64,000 nt of DNA from Trichaptum fuscoviolaceum (lineage: Eukaryota; Basidiomycota; Agaricomycetes; Hymenochaetales; Trichaptaceae). A program made the position numbers and the translations under genes. Shown in pieces: positions 45,738 to 57,205 of this stretch. The notes beneath the pieces are model-generated. The model saw only the letters and a list, made by a program, of their open reading frames with translations, was not told the DNA's origin and did no database searches. The stretch is from contig CAJSYZ010000010.1 of assembly GCA_910574455.1 (NCBI GenBank), positions 2,074,770-2,138,769 on the forward strand, given 5' to 3'. Each line of letters opens with the position of its first letter. Positions within the stretch are counted from its first letter, which is position 1.

Positions 45738-48700
45738 TCAAACAGCTGATATATTCCTCCCGGGCACTTTCTTTGATGGCGCATTCGTGGGATTCCAATC
45801 CTCGATGGCGTCGGGCACACCTGAATCACATCCGTCCATCTTCTGCTTCTTCGGTGGAGTCTCGTTGTCTCCGCCGAGATCCCGGTTGTGTCTCTTGGTA
45901 GTGTTCGTCAGTTCTCCGAGGGGTGAGATGGCTGCGGCCGGGTTGTGCACGTCGAGGTGCTTCGAGGAGGAGTCAGTAGAGTGATCAGACGTGGTATCTT
46001 GATTATCTTTCTTATCCTTTCGGTTCTTCTTTTTCTTGGGCTCGGCCATGAGTTTCACTCCTGTACGCACTGCGTATTCAACCTCGAGTATCCTGTGAAA
46101 CAGTGGCGGCAATTAGTCATTGGTTTTTAGTCTAAAGAACATAAAAGCCTACCGCTCTTTCAGCTTCATGTTATCAGGAACGTATAGCTCGGCCTTATGA
46201 TACAAATCCAATGCAACATCGAGATTGCCCCTGGTGATAATATAAGGACGCTTTTAACATAACACTCATGGATTTACTTACTTCTCTGAATGTGCCCTAG
46301 CAAGGGCTACGTATGCCCGGCCTGTTTTCTTTCTCGAAACTGGCGATAAAACATCCGCAAGTTGCATTTCTTTGCTGCTTTGTTCACTGCAGTGGAATGT
46401 CAGCTGAAAATCAGGACAGTAATGGAGCAATTCACTATTTGTGCTCCAAATCGACTAGTCTTCTCTTCAGCTCTTTGTCCAGGTCTTCATGCCGTCTTAA
46501 GAGGGGCGTCAGCACGCCTGACGGAAGCGGAAGCTGGTCCAGTTTCTGCTCTGGAGGTGTCGAGGCTCCTGGCGATGGCTCAATCAACGTAGGGGCCTCA
46601 GAAATTTGCGATTCATCTGTAGCTTTCGCTTGCTGCTCGTTGGACGCTTCGCTCTGTCGTCTCCTCTCGTGCTCTTCGAGGCGACGGGCGACTTCCATTT
46701 CGACAGCTTTGGAGATCTGCCATGGCTGAAGTCAACCCTTGAATCCCATCATGTACCGGAAACGGTCTGCACGCACCCTCTCGTCTATTTCTTTCTCAGA
46801 CATACCAAAACCAATGTTGTTTGCTACAGGTTTAGGCCCGCTTCCTCGTCTATTAACTTGACTGGGAGGTGCCAATGCCATAGGTTGAAACCCATTCGAT
46901 GGACCTGCACTGCCACCAATGCCAATGACGGAAGTCCTCCCCCTTGTAGGTGCTGGAAGCCTGGATACACCGGCCGATGGGATAAGAGATGGTCTGCCGG
47001 AGCTTATGCTTGGCCTGCTGCTGCCACTTTCTGAGCTCTGGGTTGATGTTGAAGCAGGACGCAACGGTTGTTGGAAGGTAAAGTTGAATGATGTCTTAGG
47101 AAATGTAGGTGCTTCTATTGACGATGGGAATGTAAGTGAGTAGTTTTAGATGATGGCATATCTGCTTAACCAACCTCGGACATTTGCAACCGGCCGATTT
47201 TCAATCTCCTTCGTTCGCGTTGCGAAGCTTTCGTAGTCGCGCAAGTTAGTTGATTGTGCATAACACCGCAACACAGATGTTACCAATGTTAGCGATCAGA
47301 ATGAATAAGAAGCTCGCGTAACACATACTTCAGAGTATTCCATGTGTCCTGTCGAAACTTTGCGCCAGGGGCAAGATTACATACGAGAAGGCCTATCGAG
47401 CTTCCTCCAAGTGCATCTTGAAGAATTCTAGTGAGTTTTGAATTGCGATAGGGAATACGAGACTGGTCGCAGAAGAAATTATAAGTCAAGTTAGACCGCT
47501 TGGCGCAAAAAAATTCGATGAGACTCACAGCCCCTTGATTTAGTGCATGGACGACTTGTCCAAGAACACTGAGAGATTTGTTGATTGCCGAAGACTCCGC
47601 CATTCGAGAGGGATCGTTTCCTGTGAACTGTCAAGGTTATATGTCAGCTTCCTCCTCCTCCATATCTCCTATATCAGGCCGTTGTCTGAATTGGAGGGAA
47701 TTAAGAAAGCAACAGGTGAACCAACGGCAGACCTTGTTATTCTCCGAGCCGGCTAAGTCTACTAGGTTCACTCTCCCCGTAGTCACTAAGGAGCAAAATA
47801 TAAATCGCGTTAATCTAACATGAAGCTTGTAACACATTCTTGACGGACTAACCTGTACCCGCCTTCTGGTCTGTTACTTGAACATATAAAGTGAGGATCG
47901 CATGGGAGCGAGACGACGCGCGATTGAAATTCGTTGCTCCTGTTGAACGGCGTTTCGTGGCAGAGCTTTAGAATAACGTAGAAGTATTACAATCAACACC
48001 ACAGTAGTACATTGGATGCGGTTTCAGACGTACGCGTATATTTTGTCGAACTCTTTCAAAGACCTCAAAGGAATAGTGCTCAGATTTGCAACGAACACCT
48101 GCCCACTTTCGTTCTCCCTTATGGGAAGCTTGGGAGCCTGGCGTAGCCGATGAGTCTAGTCCACTGAGAAAGGAATGGCGCACCAACATTGTCTCTCTCC
48201 ACCAACAAATCATAGGCATCCTCCTTATAAATTTCCATGTATGATACAGCGAGTGATACTTCAAGGTCTGTTAAAGAAGCATTGCGCTCTGTGATATCCT
48301 ATAGATGACCTATGAGCGACCCGATAATGCACGTATCCATTGTGAATGTACCTGGACAACACGCGGTATAATGCCGGGTTCTGTACTAGTACCCTGCATG
48401 GTGTATGTTTTTCCCGAGGACGTGACACCGTATGCGAACACAGTTACGGTCTAAGGCCAAGTCGTTAGGAACAGTCTGTATCGATGCGATAAAGTATGAC
48501 TCACTACGCCACTGTAGACCGCATCGATGAGTGGCCTAACGTCTGTCTCATAAATCTCTTCCTGGGTGGAGGTTTGGTCGTGACAAGAGGAGAATCTAGA
48601 TATCCGATCAGCATTGCGAGGCACCAGATTGTTGAAAAAAAGTACTTGCGGAAATTTGAACCGCTGTGAATGGTCTCTCGGATGAATGACAGTGACGGAC

Positions 48701-48798
48701 GACGAGCCCTCATCGTTCTGAACAGCAACAGTGTCGTCCTCGATTTCTCCCTGGATGCGAGGTCTTAGTCGGGCGGCTATCCGTATCTTAGACGACAT
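45738..48798 (-). CDS. Kinesin motor protein with C-terminal TPR-like helices and basic tail
   Basis: This is a microtubule motor with the head at the N-terminus. It starts MSSKIRIAARLRPRIQGEIE. The P-loop reads FAYGVTSSGKTYTMQGT, switch II reads NLVDLAGSENN, and the following helix contains AESSAINKSLSVLGQVVHAL. Then come IPYRNSKLTRILQDALGGSS and CNLAPGAKFRQDTWNTLKY. After the motor are Ser/Pro-rich exons, a charged coiled segment (KELKRRLVDLEHK) and a short TPR-like unit (NLDVALDLYHKAELYVPDNM, then KLKERILEVEYAVRTG). The tail AEPKKKKNRKDKKDNQ is a likely nuclear localisation or microtubule-binding patch. The head is closest in feel to kinesin-10/KIF22 types, which act on chromosomes, but this is not certain. 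Many short introns; some exon borders are unresolved. It is divergent from a kinetochore gene 213 nt away. Confidence 0.88.
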
Positions 48799-49011
48799 GC
48801 TCGTCAATATTGAGTAGAGTTGTTGGTCGAAGGATTCTCGCCAGCCTTACTCAAAAGATCATGTAGTGTGCATGAAAGAGTTAGTCTCGGAAGTGGCACT
48901 GGTTGAAGACGCGTCGCGTCGCGATCACGTGATGGTCTTGAGACTCGGAATACTCGAACGCGAATTCAGCTGGCCGATGCTTCACACTCTTCATCACACT
49001 TTTCTTTGACA
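48799..49011. promoter_or_regulatory. Bidirectional promoter with MluI-box and E-box, kinesin / Sos7
   Basis: The 213 nt between two divergent mitotic genes contain ACGCGT at 48909-48914 (MluI cell-cycle box, the site of MBF in yeasts), embedded in GACGCGTCGCGTCGCG. The palindrome ATCACGTGAT lies at 48924-48933 (E-box bound by bHLH factors such as Cbf1), and a further ACGCGA at 48958-48963. The sites are seen directly; their use is inferred from yeast. Confidence 0.55.
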
Positions 49012-50305
49012 ATGGCGAACGATGGACTCTCTCTCGACAACCGCGATCCGAACACGTATATTGAAAGGGCCAAAACCCTCGTTAATCGATTTAACGCTGC
49101 ACCTCTTCACATAGTGGATGTACAGAAGGAATATGACGAAAAGATCTCTGGGTTCTCCGAAGGTGGCTCCTTGGGATCATCATCATCACGACAAAGGCCG
49201 TCTGATACAGCTCTTGAGCTGGATGCGCAGCTAGTGAGTAATGAACTACGTTAATAAGTTAAGTGATATTGACCCAACCACGCCTGGCGGACGCAGACAT
49301 TCCTCCGAAAGCTCAAATTCCACTATCTGGAACAGGATGCGAAGGACAAATATATCAAGACCATCGTGAAGGATGAGTCAGATATAGTCACGCTTGAAGA
49401 TAATGAGAACCTGCGACAGAAGAACGAAGTCAAGAAGGCACAATTAAAGGAAACGAAGGAGCGGTTGGCTCAGCGCTATAAAGATATTGAAAGCTCGGCC
49501 GTCAATGTGGAGTCCAGTAAGCTATCTAATAGACTCGCTTATACATGTCCCTATAATTGACAATACTTGAATATAGAATACAAGAGTGCCGAAGCACTCA
49601 TTAAAGAATTCAGTTCACTCACATCACAAATCCTTGACTCTCGACTCGCTCTATCACGCCTTCGAACCTCTTATCCCCCGCCGCGGCTATCTGTTGCATC
49701 AGCGAAAGCAACGCTGGAAACGCAGATCGAGACAATGACTGCACTAGACTCGCAGTTGTCTGATAATGCTTCTAAAATGGAGGAGCTTAAAGAACGCGTA
49801 CAAGCTACTGCAACCGACGTTGAACGCACTAGAGTAGAACGCGCTACGAAAGAGGAAGAAGCGAAGCAGGCGAAGGCTGAGGAAGATGATGAAAGAATCT
49901 CCGGGCTTTACGACTGGTATGTTGCTTGTATAATATCAATACTTGACTGCTATTTCACCTCTTTCTTCATCTCCCTAAAACAGGTATAATGCCTCGCTCG
50001 CATTACATCGATCTCTTTTCTCTCTCGATTCAACGACATCCAACTCCGAGAACGAGATTTCGCTCACTTATCACTTAAACTCATCCGCCTCTCCCGACAC
50101 AAAAGGCCACCCTATTGCTATGACCCTAAATCTGTTATTCCATCCAAACACTCGTATCCTAGCTGATGCATCTATCTCATCCCCTGATTTTCGATTAGCC
50201 TCTATGAATCTGAATGATTTGATCGGCAGTCATGTCCAGAATAATGATGTAGTCGGACTTATACGTGGCATCATGGCACGAGCGCGGGCTAGCCTTAGCG
50301 CATGA
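49012..50305 (+). CDS. Sos7-like kinetochore coiled-coil protein
   Basis: The start MANDGLSLDNRDPNTYIERA and the phrase TFLRKLKFHYLEQDAKDKYI match the Sos7 N-terminal domain of fission yeast, a partner of Spc7/KNL1 in the KMN network (Kre28/Zwint type). A long coiled coil follows (LRQKNEVKKAQLKETKERLA, then VERATKEEEAKQAKAEEDDE). The C-terminal globular part reads RISGLYDWYNASLALHRSLF, then GHPIAMTLNLLFHPN and DLIGSHVQNNDVVGLIRG. Four exons join in frame, with introns at about 49234-49297, 49517-49575 and 49918-49983. The product should sit at the outer kinetochore and help recruit spindle-checkpoint proteins. The assignment rests on the N-terminal motif and overall layout, not on a search. 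It shares its promoter with a kinesin. Confidence 0.75.
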
Positions 50306-50745
50306 GCTTCATTGTTTTCCTTCCACCGCTTGATAGGACTCTATCGTACGCTGTATACTTATTGTACTTGTACTTTTGCGTTGTAAAATGTACGAACTGT
50401 CGCTCAGGAGGAACCGAAATTGACTCGGCCTATCTGAGTGATTCTATGCGCAGGAGGTACACATCTCATTGTGTTTAAGGATCTGAAAGCCGAGTAAAGC
50501 AGTATAATGAATTTCAGAGTGGTGACATGTACATAATAATACAATGCAGTCGCACCGAACTAATTTACTTTCCAGGATGGTTCGGTACGCAAATCAAAAT
50601 GAACAAGGACGGGTATTTACGACACAAACATAACCAGTACAAGAGTCTTTGGGTTCACATCGAGCTCATTTTATTTACTTCCTCGCCCATCTGCTTTTGG
50701 TAGACCAAGGCATATTTTGATGGAAAAATATAGATTAAATGACCA
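50306..50745. other. Convergent 3' intergenic region
   Basis: A+T-rich DNA between the Sos7-like gene (plus) and the CCCH gene (minus); 3' UTRs only. Confidence 0.6.
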
Positions 50746-53131
50746 TTACTCTTCGTCAAGAAGGAATAGTGTGTCGTCGTCGTTCGTGTTTGTAATAACG
50801 GGGCCGCTCAGAGGACTCGATAGAGGGTGCGAACTCCAGCCACGAGCACTTGGTCGTCTTGAGATGGACATAGCAGGGCTTCCTGCACCGGATTGAGCGA
50901 CAGACGCTATCGAAGGTGTGCCGCGCGCGGCTGCGGCGGAATAAGACAGACGCGAGAACATCGCAGCCAGCCCGCCTGCATCTTGGTCATTGCTTTGCTC
51001 CGCTGAGGGCGTCTGTGCTGCAGCTGGAGAGGATGTCTCTGACAGCGGTGATCCCTTTTTCGAAACCGAAGAAGCGATCCATTCCATGGCGCCTCTGTTT
51101 TCACCCGCATTTAACGTCGAAGAGTTGGGCGAGAAGCTGCCTCCGATGGCTGCAGGGCTTGGGATCGTCGGCGGAGGAGGCTGCATGTGGATTCTGGAGT
51201 ACCCAGCGGCAAGACCCTGCGGCAGTGACTGCCCCGGTGCATGTGCCTGCAGCGCCTTCGCCGACGGCGAGACCAGATGATCAGAGGGGTAGAATGAAGC
51301 ATTCGTGGGCGGAATGGGGCGACCCGAGGGCGGCTGAAGTTGGGCGGGAGGAGATGCAGGAAAGGCGTCGTGAGCAGAAATCGTCGTGGAAGTGAATCCG
51401 AAACGATTGGATGGCGGAGGCAAGTGGCCGTTAATGTCACCCTGAGCTAAGCCAGACGTTGGATGTCTCGACGGGTTTCCATGCGATACAGATCGATTGC
51501 CACCATTCGGTGCCCGAGACAGATACTGGTGGAGGCCAGGGAGGAAAGCGGCGCTTGCATTCGAAGGATGAAGCATACTCGGCGAAGGCCCGTCCTCGCC
51601 CAAGATACTCTGCATTGATAGTGATGACTTGAATGAAGAGGGAGTGCCGGACCCGATGCCTTGCGGTATTGTGGGTCCAAATGGTTTTTCCGAGGGTCGT
51701 AACAGTGGATTTTCGGATTCTTGTCCTGCCCAAATAGACCTGATGTCCTTCATCATCGACGGTGCAGGGACCGACCGAGAGTAACGGTGTCGATTATCTT
51801 GGTTTTCTGCACGCACAATGGATATTGCGCTTCCGTTCGGTCCAGTTGCAGCGGAAGTAGCACGGCTGAAACGGCGGAATTGCTCCTCCGGCGTTAACAA
51901 GTCCTTCAGCGATGATGGCACAAATTCCTCCATTTCTCCCTCATCAAATGGCTCAGCGTCTGCATTTGTTGCATCGGCAGCTATTGTCACATTCCGGGAC
52001 AACACGGGTAGGGATCCGACGTTGAAGGTTTGGTTAGCACTGAGTGATGCGGATACGCCGCTTCTGCTCCTGGACTCAAGGGTAGGAATGTTTCTCTCGA
52101 TCCCTAAGAAAAGGCTCTGGGATGGGGCATGGCCAGGGACACTAAAGGCTGAGTTGCCTGTCAGTGGTTGCGTGGCATGAGTCGCGTGACGAGGAGAGGT
52201 CGCAGGCGAAAATCCATTGACTCTGACTGGTGTGGACGGTGACGCTCTCGGCGGCGACCCAACAGGCCCAAAGTCGACGCTGGATGAGGAGCCATGTCGG
52301 CCAGTAAATCTGACGGGCTGCGAAGGGGTTGAAACTGGGATGGCACCTGACTTGGGAGACGAAACCGACACCGGAAGGTTCGCGGAACTGGTTGTAGTTT
52401 GCATTTCGGGTTGCGAGGCGGCCGGCTCCAGTTTGGCAAGCTTCTCGTCAGAGAGCTCTGGCGACTTGGGCGGGTCGAAGGTAGCGAAGTCGGCATCTTT
52501 CCACGCGGGCGCCGTCTCGGCCGGTGCAGGCGCCGCCTTCGATATCGCGAGGGGAGGGCGTGAGCCCAGCGGCAAGACACGCGTGGGCGCTGTCGAGCCC
52601 GTCAGCAAGCCCGTTCGACTGGTGGCAGCACTCGAGCGCGTCGCATTGCTGCCACCGCCTGCAGGCTTCTGCACTCTGCCCTTCTCCGCCTTGCCCGCCC
52701 CGTCTTTCTCCTTCTGGCCGTTCGTCGTGCTCGCCGCGAGTTGCGCAGCTTTTTTGTTCCGGCGGTCCATACTCATGCTCTGCCCAGGAAGAACGTGTGC
52801 CAGGGCACACTTGTGCCCGAACTTGCAGTTGCCCTTGACGAACCAGGCGCATACGTCTTTCTGCCGACCAGGCTCGAGTGCTTGGTGCGAGAAGGGGCAG
52901 GACGCGCCAGCAGTGCACGACCCCACCTTGAAGAATTTGCAGGGCACATGGGATAAATCTTTAACTTCAGAGTCAGTGTGTGTATAGTATTAGCATATAT
53001 CATTTGGAGATATAGCACATCCAGAACACCGACGACGCACCCTTTCCTGACTTCCCTGCCTTGTCCTTTTCTGACCGATTGTCGGCGCCTGAGAGCATGT
53101 CGCCATCATCCGATGTACTTTGTGCAGCCAT
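50746..53131 (-). CDS. CCCH zinc-finger protein with long disordered tail
   Basis: Two exons (53131-53041 and 52964-50746) encode 769 residues. Residues 1-35 are acidic and basic (MAAQSTSDDGDMLSGADNRS). Two CCCH fingers follow at about 37-85: PCKFFKVGSCTAGASCPFSH and DVCAWFVKGNCKFGHKCALAH. The first has C-x7-C-x5-C-x3-H spacing, the second C-x7-C-x5-C-x3-H. This is the Lee1/Cps3-type pair found in fungal RNA-binding proteins. The remaining 680 residues are Ser/Pro/Ala-rich and disordered, with GSRPPLAISKAAPAPAET and similar low-complexity stretches. They end in an acidic tail (NTNDDDTLFLLDEE). It likely binds AU-rich or other mRNA elements. The phase-1 intron between the acidic head and the first finger is supported because a GTG-started frame would lose the KDLSHVPC lead-in. 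Confidence 0.88.
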
Positions 53132-53598
53132 TACAGTAGTGTACAGAGTGCTGCACCTTTTATTCTGAGATAAAAAGCCGTTACAATAAGACAAGGCAGA
53201 AGAGGATGGGAGGAAGGAGGTAGCCAGGCTGAGCACGCAAAGTTTGCAGTTAGTTCCGTTTCAATTTGCTATCCTAATTCGGCACCATGCCCTCCTCCAG
53301 CACGCGTCTTATACGCCCGCACTCTGAGTCAACTAATTCTTTCAAGCTCCTTCTCACTTCCTTGCAAGCAGGTGTAATGCACGGAATCAGTAAAAGTGCT
53401 ACTTATACACTGCCGCCTATATCAATCATTACAAAAGTTATCACAAACAATACCCATGCCTTGTAGCGTCGCTGCGGTTGAATGAGTAGCAATCTGCGGC
53501 TTAGTGCCTGAGCAGACAGTCATTTTTTCTCTTCGCTGATCAGCTCAATTGATGATACTGCCCAGCAAGGTTCACAGAGGGTCTAGGGCACAGCCCGG
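53132..53598. other. Intergenic region, CCCH gene promoter and eIF2-alpha 3' region
   Basis: No gene seen. The part near 53140-53240 is the promoter of the CCCH gene (minus). The part from about 53400 is A+T-rich 3' UTR of eIF2-alpha. Confidence 0.55.
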
Positions 53599-54981
53599 CT
53601 ATATAACAGCCTCTTCCTCGTCTTCGTCTCCAGAAACCTCGGCATTCTCGGCACTGGCCTTCGCCATGAGTTGCGCCAGGTCTTGTTCTTCTGTCTCCGA
53701 GACAGCTTTAGGCTGCGTAGAGAAATGAGCAATAGTGACTGGAAGCAGATATTGTTGCGCACCTTCATCTTCACGATGAGATGACCCCCCTCCTCCTCTA
53801 TCGTGCTCTGAATAGTTTCGATTGCGCGCTCTAGCCTCTCGGTTGCTGCATACTACAATCGACGACAGTGATGAGCACCCAGACTCCGCATTCTAACATG
53901 TTTTACACACCTTATCTGTTGCATTCGTCCCTAGAACATATAACGGCGGCGCAACCAATTTCGCCTTAATAGGAACGGCTTCTGTGCTGACAGCCTCACC
54001 CGCCTTCAGAGCCTTTTTGATCGCATCAATACCCGCATCCGTATAGCAAGTGAGCTCAATGTCGGCCCGAAGCTTGATAGGTTGTGGTGTGAGGCGCCGG
54101 GCAATCGTAGCTGTTAGTTGTTGTAGAGTGATCGGCGAGGGCTGTATGGGTAGCGAGGAGAAAACCTTGTCGGGTTCACTGAATGCACATAGAGGATGAG
54201 TGGGGTGTTTATGCGGTATATTAGCATTGCCAAGACGCACGTTAGAGCAAGCTTGAATGCATCATATGGATGACCATATTGTCGTCCCAGTGGCCAGGCA
54301 ATCTGATCATACAGCTGCTCGAGGCGTTCCTCTTCGCTGCTACCGGGCGCCACAGCCACCTCCTCTTCCGCATCACCCCCTTTGTTGTGTGATTCCGTCT
54401 TCTCTGGAGCCTGCCCCGATGCTGCTGCTGCGGCGAGGTCGGCGGTAGTGAGTTTCGAGGCAACGTGACGGAGGATCGAGCCGACGGTTTTTGATTTCAT
54501 GAAGCGCTCTTCGCATTTTACAATGTCTTCTGGGGAGACACGACGTTTTGAGAGATCGATGTAACCTGCGTGATGCAGAAAGCTATTTAGCAGAGTATGG
54601 GTATATAAGAGAAGGCCATACCCTTTTCTTTGTCTACACGCAGGACAACCACGACCTCATTCCTTCCTACTCGTATTAGCTTCTGGATCGAACGGATACG
54701 CCGCCTAGATAGTTCGGAAAGGAGAATCATTCCTTCAATGTTGTCATATTCAAGCTACCCACAACATTGTCAGATAAATAAGATATAACACATGAGAGCG
54801 AACCAGTCAACCCAACACGCATAGCACGATCGTACATGCAAGCTAATGCAGGATAGGAATTGGGCAATGGGGAGGAGCAGGTACTGACCAGTTTGACATA
54901 GGCACCCATCTCGGCGATTTGGCGCACTTGCACCATGACGAGCTCATCGACCTCGGGGTATTTCTGTTCGTAGTACCGCAT
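53599..54981 (-). CDS. SUI2: Translation initiation factor eIF2 subunit alpha
   Basis: This is the alpha subunit of eIF2, which brings initiator Met-tRNA to the 40S ribosome; phosphorylation of its Ser51 by Gcn2-type kinases inhibits eIF2B. The S1 domain opens [20 protein letters not shown] and [11 protein letters not shown]. Then come [20 protein letters not shown] (the target Ser is in SELS-RRR), [20 protein letters not shown] and [15 protein letters not shown]. The helical domain contains [20 protein letters not shown]. The C-terminal domain reads [19 protein letters not shown], then [14 protein letters not shown] and GGHLIVKMK. The acidic tail is GDEDEEEAV. An insert rich in Ala/Glu/Lys (about 54360-54470) before the helical domain is unusual. 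Several introns; the stop is at 53599-53601. One or more codons of an upstream first exon are possible because VAK precedes the Met in frame after an acceptor. Confidence 0.95.
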
Positions 54982-55731
54982 CTTTGCGACCTGGTTTTAA
55001 AGGAGAGAGTGAGTGAAGCAGAAGAAAGTGTACACCGGACTCAAAATCTTGAAGACGAAGACGCCCGATGTGGTAGGTGCACCCTGACTCATTCAAAGTA
55101 CGTTCTCACGCTTATTTCGACACTGGCAGGCACACTAGCACTTGCATCGACGATCTGAAGCCAACCGTCGTATTGAAGTATGCAAGTGCTATGTACAGTA
55201 TCACAACGCTGTACTATTGAATCCGGTATCTTGAGACTGTTTAAACAATGATACTCTATGTTAACCGCAGTGTCCCTTGGGCTCAGGAGGATTATACGGC
55301 CGGAAACTCGGAGTGCAAGAATAGGCGAGACATTATGGTCTTGATTAGAAGATCAAGTAACGTGAAATAATCTGTGATGACCTTGTACAGACTGTATGCA
55401 TTGTTTGCTCCTTACATATTTCATTTCATAACATTTCGCCATTCCCCGTCCTTAACGGTATAAATATCTTCTCTGAAACTAAACGAGTTCCATTCCTATA
55501 GGAGAAAAGAGCTGACGAAAGAAACCGTCCACATATCAGTGACTTGAGCTCAACGCTGACTGAAGCGGGAGAACTTGAAGACGTCATGCGCCGAGACAGA
55601 GTCATAAATAAATAATAATATTTTTGGCTGACATTACTCATCCAATTGCTCTCACGCTTACTCATCACCTCGTTCAAAAGGGCCGACTCAGCCAGCTCGC
55701 AGCGCCCACATCTCCCCGTCGCCCCCAACTT
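54982..55731. other. Divergent intergenic region, eIF2-alpha / RPL10
   Basis: No open frame with support. It holds the promoters of two translation genes facing away from each other. The right end (55670-55731) is C-rich, probably the RPL10 first non-coding exon. Confidence 0.55.
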
Positions 55732-55932
55732 GTGAGTATGTCTCTCTGCGTTTCTTGATGCCGCTTTGCGCCAGCTGGGTGCTGCATGTTTTCGTGTGCT
55801 GCTGGAATGCGAATTTGGAGGTTAGGGATGGTCAGGATGGATGGATTAGTGGAGGGAGGGTTGGATGACGCTTGGCGGCTTGGTTCATGAAAGGAATAAG
55901 GATTGCTGACTTGGGGGTTGGTTTGCTTGTAG
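55732..55932 (+). other. Probable 5' UTR intron of RPL10
   Basis: A GTGAGTATG donor at 55732 follows a C-rich segment, and a TTGCTTGTAG acceptor ends at 55932, only 8 nt before the RPL10 ATG. The position and the strong signals suggest a leader intron, common in fungal ribosomal protein genes. I checked it for box C/D motifs and found none convincing. Confidence 0.55.
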
Positions 55933-55940
55933 ACATCAAA

Positions 55941-56709
55941 ATGGGCCGCCGTCCCGCTCGCTGCTACCGTTATTGCAAGAACAAGCCGTACCCGAAGTCG
56001 CGGTACAACCGTGGTGTCCCCGACTCGAAGGTATAGAATAAACAAGTGGAAGTGAATTGTTTTGCTCACATCGTCTGCAGATCCGTATCTTCGATTTGGG
56101 TCGCAAGCGTGCGTCGGTCGACGAGTTCCCCTTCTGCTGCCATCTCGTCTCCGATGAGTACGAGCAGCTTTCGTCTGAAGCTCTCGAAGCCGCACGTATC
56201 TGTGCGAACAAGTATGTGACGAAAGTTGCTGGCAAGGATGCCTTCCATCTCCGTGTTCGCGTCCACCCCTTCCATGTTCTCCGTATCAACAAGATGTTGA
56301 GTTGTGCAGGAGCCGATCGGTGGGTTTAAATATATTATTGACAGTGAACGATTTATAGTGCTGACCCCTGTTGCCCGTGCCTCGTAGACTCCAAACTGGT
56401 ATGCGTGGTGCCTGGGGCAAACCCTACGGTACGGCCGCGCGTGTGAACATCGGTCAGGTCATCCTCTCGATCCGTTGCAAGGACGGAAACGCACCGGTCA
56501 TCCAGGAGGCACTCCGACGTGCTCGTTACAAGTTCCCTGGCCGACAGAAGATCATTGTCAGCAAGAAGTGGGGCTTCACAAATGTTGACCGAACTGAGTA
56601 CCCGAAATTGAAGGAGGAGAAGCGCGTATTGAACGATGGTGCCTATGTGCAGTTCATCCGCCCCAGGGGCCCGTTAGAGGCAAACTTGAAGTTGCAGCTC
56701 AAGGCGTAA
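55941..56709 (+). CDS. RPL10: 60S ribosomal protein L10 (uL16)
   Basis: This is a near-universal large-subunit protein, the last to join the 60S subunit, close to the P-site tRNA. Three coding exons are in frame. The first reads [20 protein letters not shown], and the second starts [19 protein letters not shown] and includes [20 protein letters not shown]. It ends [19 protein letters not shown]. The last begins [19 protein letters not shown] and contains [20 protein letters not shown] and the P-site loop. About 214 residues, as in other eukaryotes. The tail differs from animal L10 as usual for fungi ([13 protein letters not shown]). The start follows a probable leader intron. Confidence 0.98.
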
Positions 56710-57205
56710 CGGATTGGATTAGTTGTCTGGACGTCTCGTTTGTGTATAACTATGTGTTATGCAATGGTATATGATTTTTTATTTCTCCTGATTAGCGCGA
56801 TGTGTGACTAAGTTACTGCCTCTATATTCACTACTTCGCCTATATTCATTGGGCGATGGTTAGGGGAAAGGAGGCAAAGATCAAACAGTCTTTTCTTGCA
56901 GATAGCATTGCAGCTGGAGTGTAATCTTGCGCTGGTTGCGACGAGCAGTTTAGATACATGTTTACTTGTATTAGATTAGCTGCTTGATGTGAATAGATGT
57001 TTACTTGACGTATGACACGCTGCTAAGAACCGAGTTCCTGTTCGCGAACACAACGCCGCCATGCCCTCATTACAAACCACTTGCCTCGTCTCTTGCTTTC
57101 CAACCTGCTTGTGCTCTCCGACGTCGAGCTCGCTGTCTGCTCGCCGTCGTGCACGTCTCTGACGACGTCGACGCACGCGAGAACGTCGTTCTGAACTCGC
57201 CCAGG
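56710..57205. other. RPL10 3' region and WC-1 promoter
   Basis: A+T-rich DNA after RPL10, then a GC-rich leader from about 57040 with many CGTCG repeats. An in-frame extension upstream of 57206 exists but lacks an ATG near the start of the conserved part, so the ATG at 57206 is preferred. Confidence 0.5.

Noticed and set aside
52217..52987. 256-codon plus-strand frame over the CCCH gene
   Set aside because: It is opposite the CCCH zinc-finger exon, whose cysteine spacing proves the minus-strand frame.
55732..55932. Box C/D snoRNA in the RPL10 leader intron
   Set aside because: A GGATGAC...CTGAC pair about 45 nt apart is visible, but the C box deviates from RTGATGA and no terminal stem or guide can be shown.
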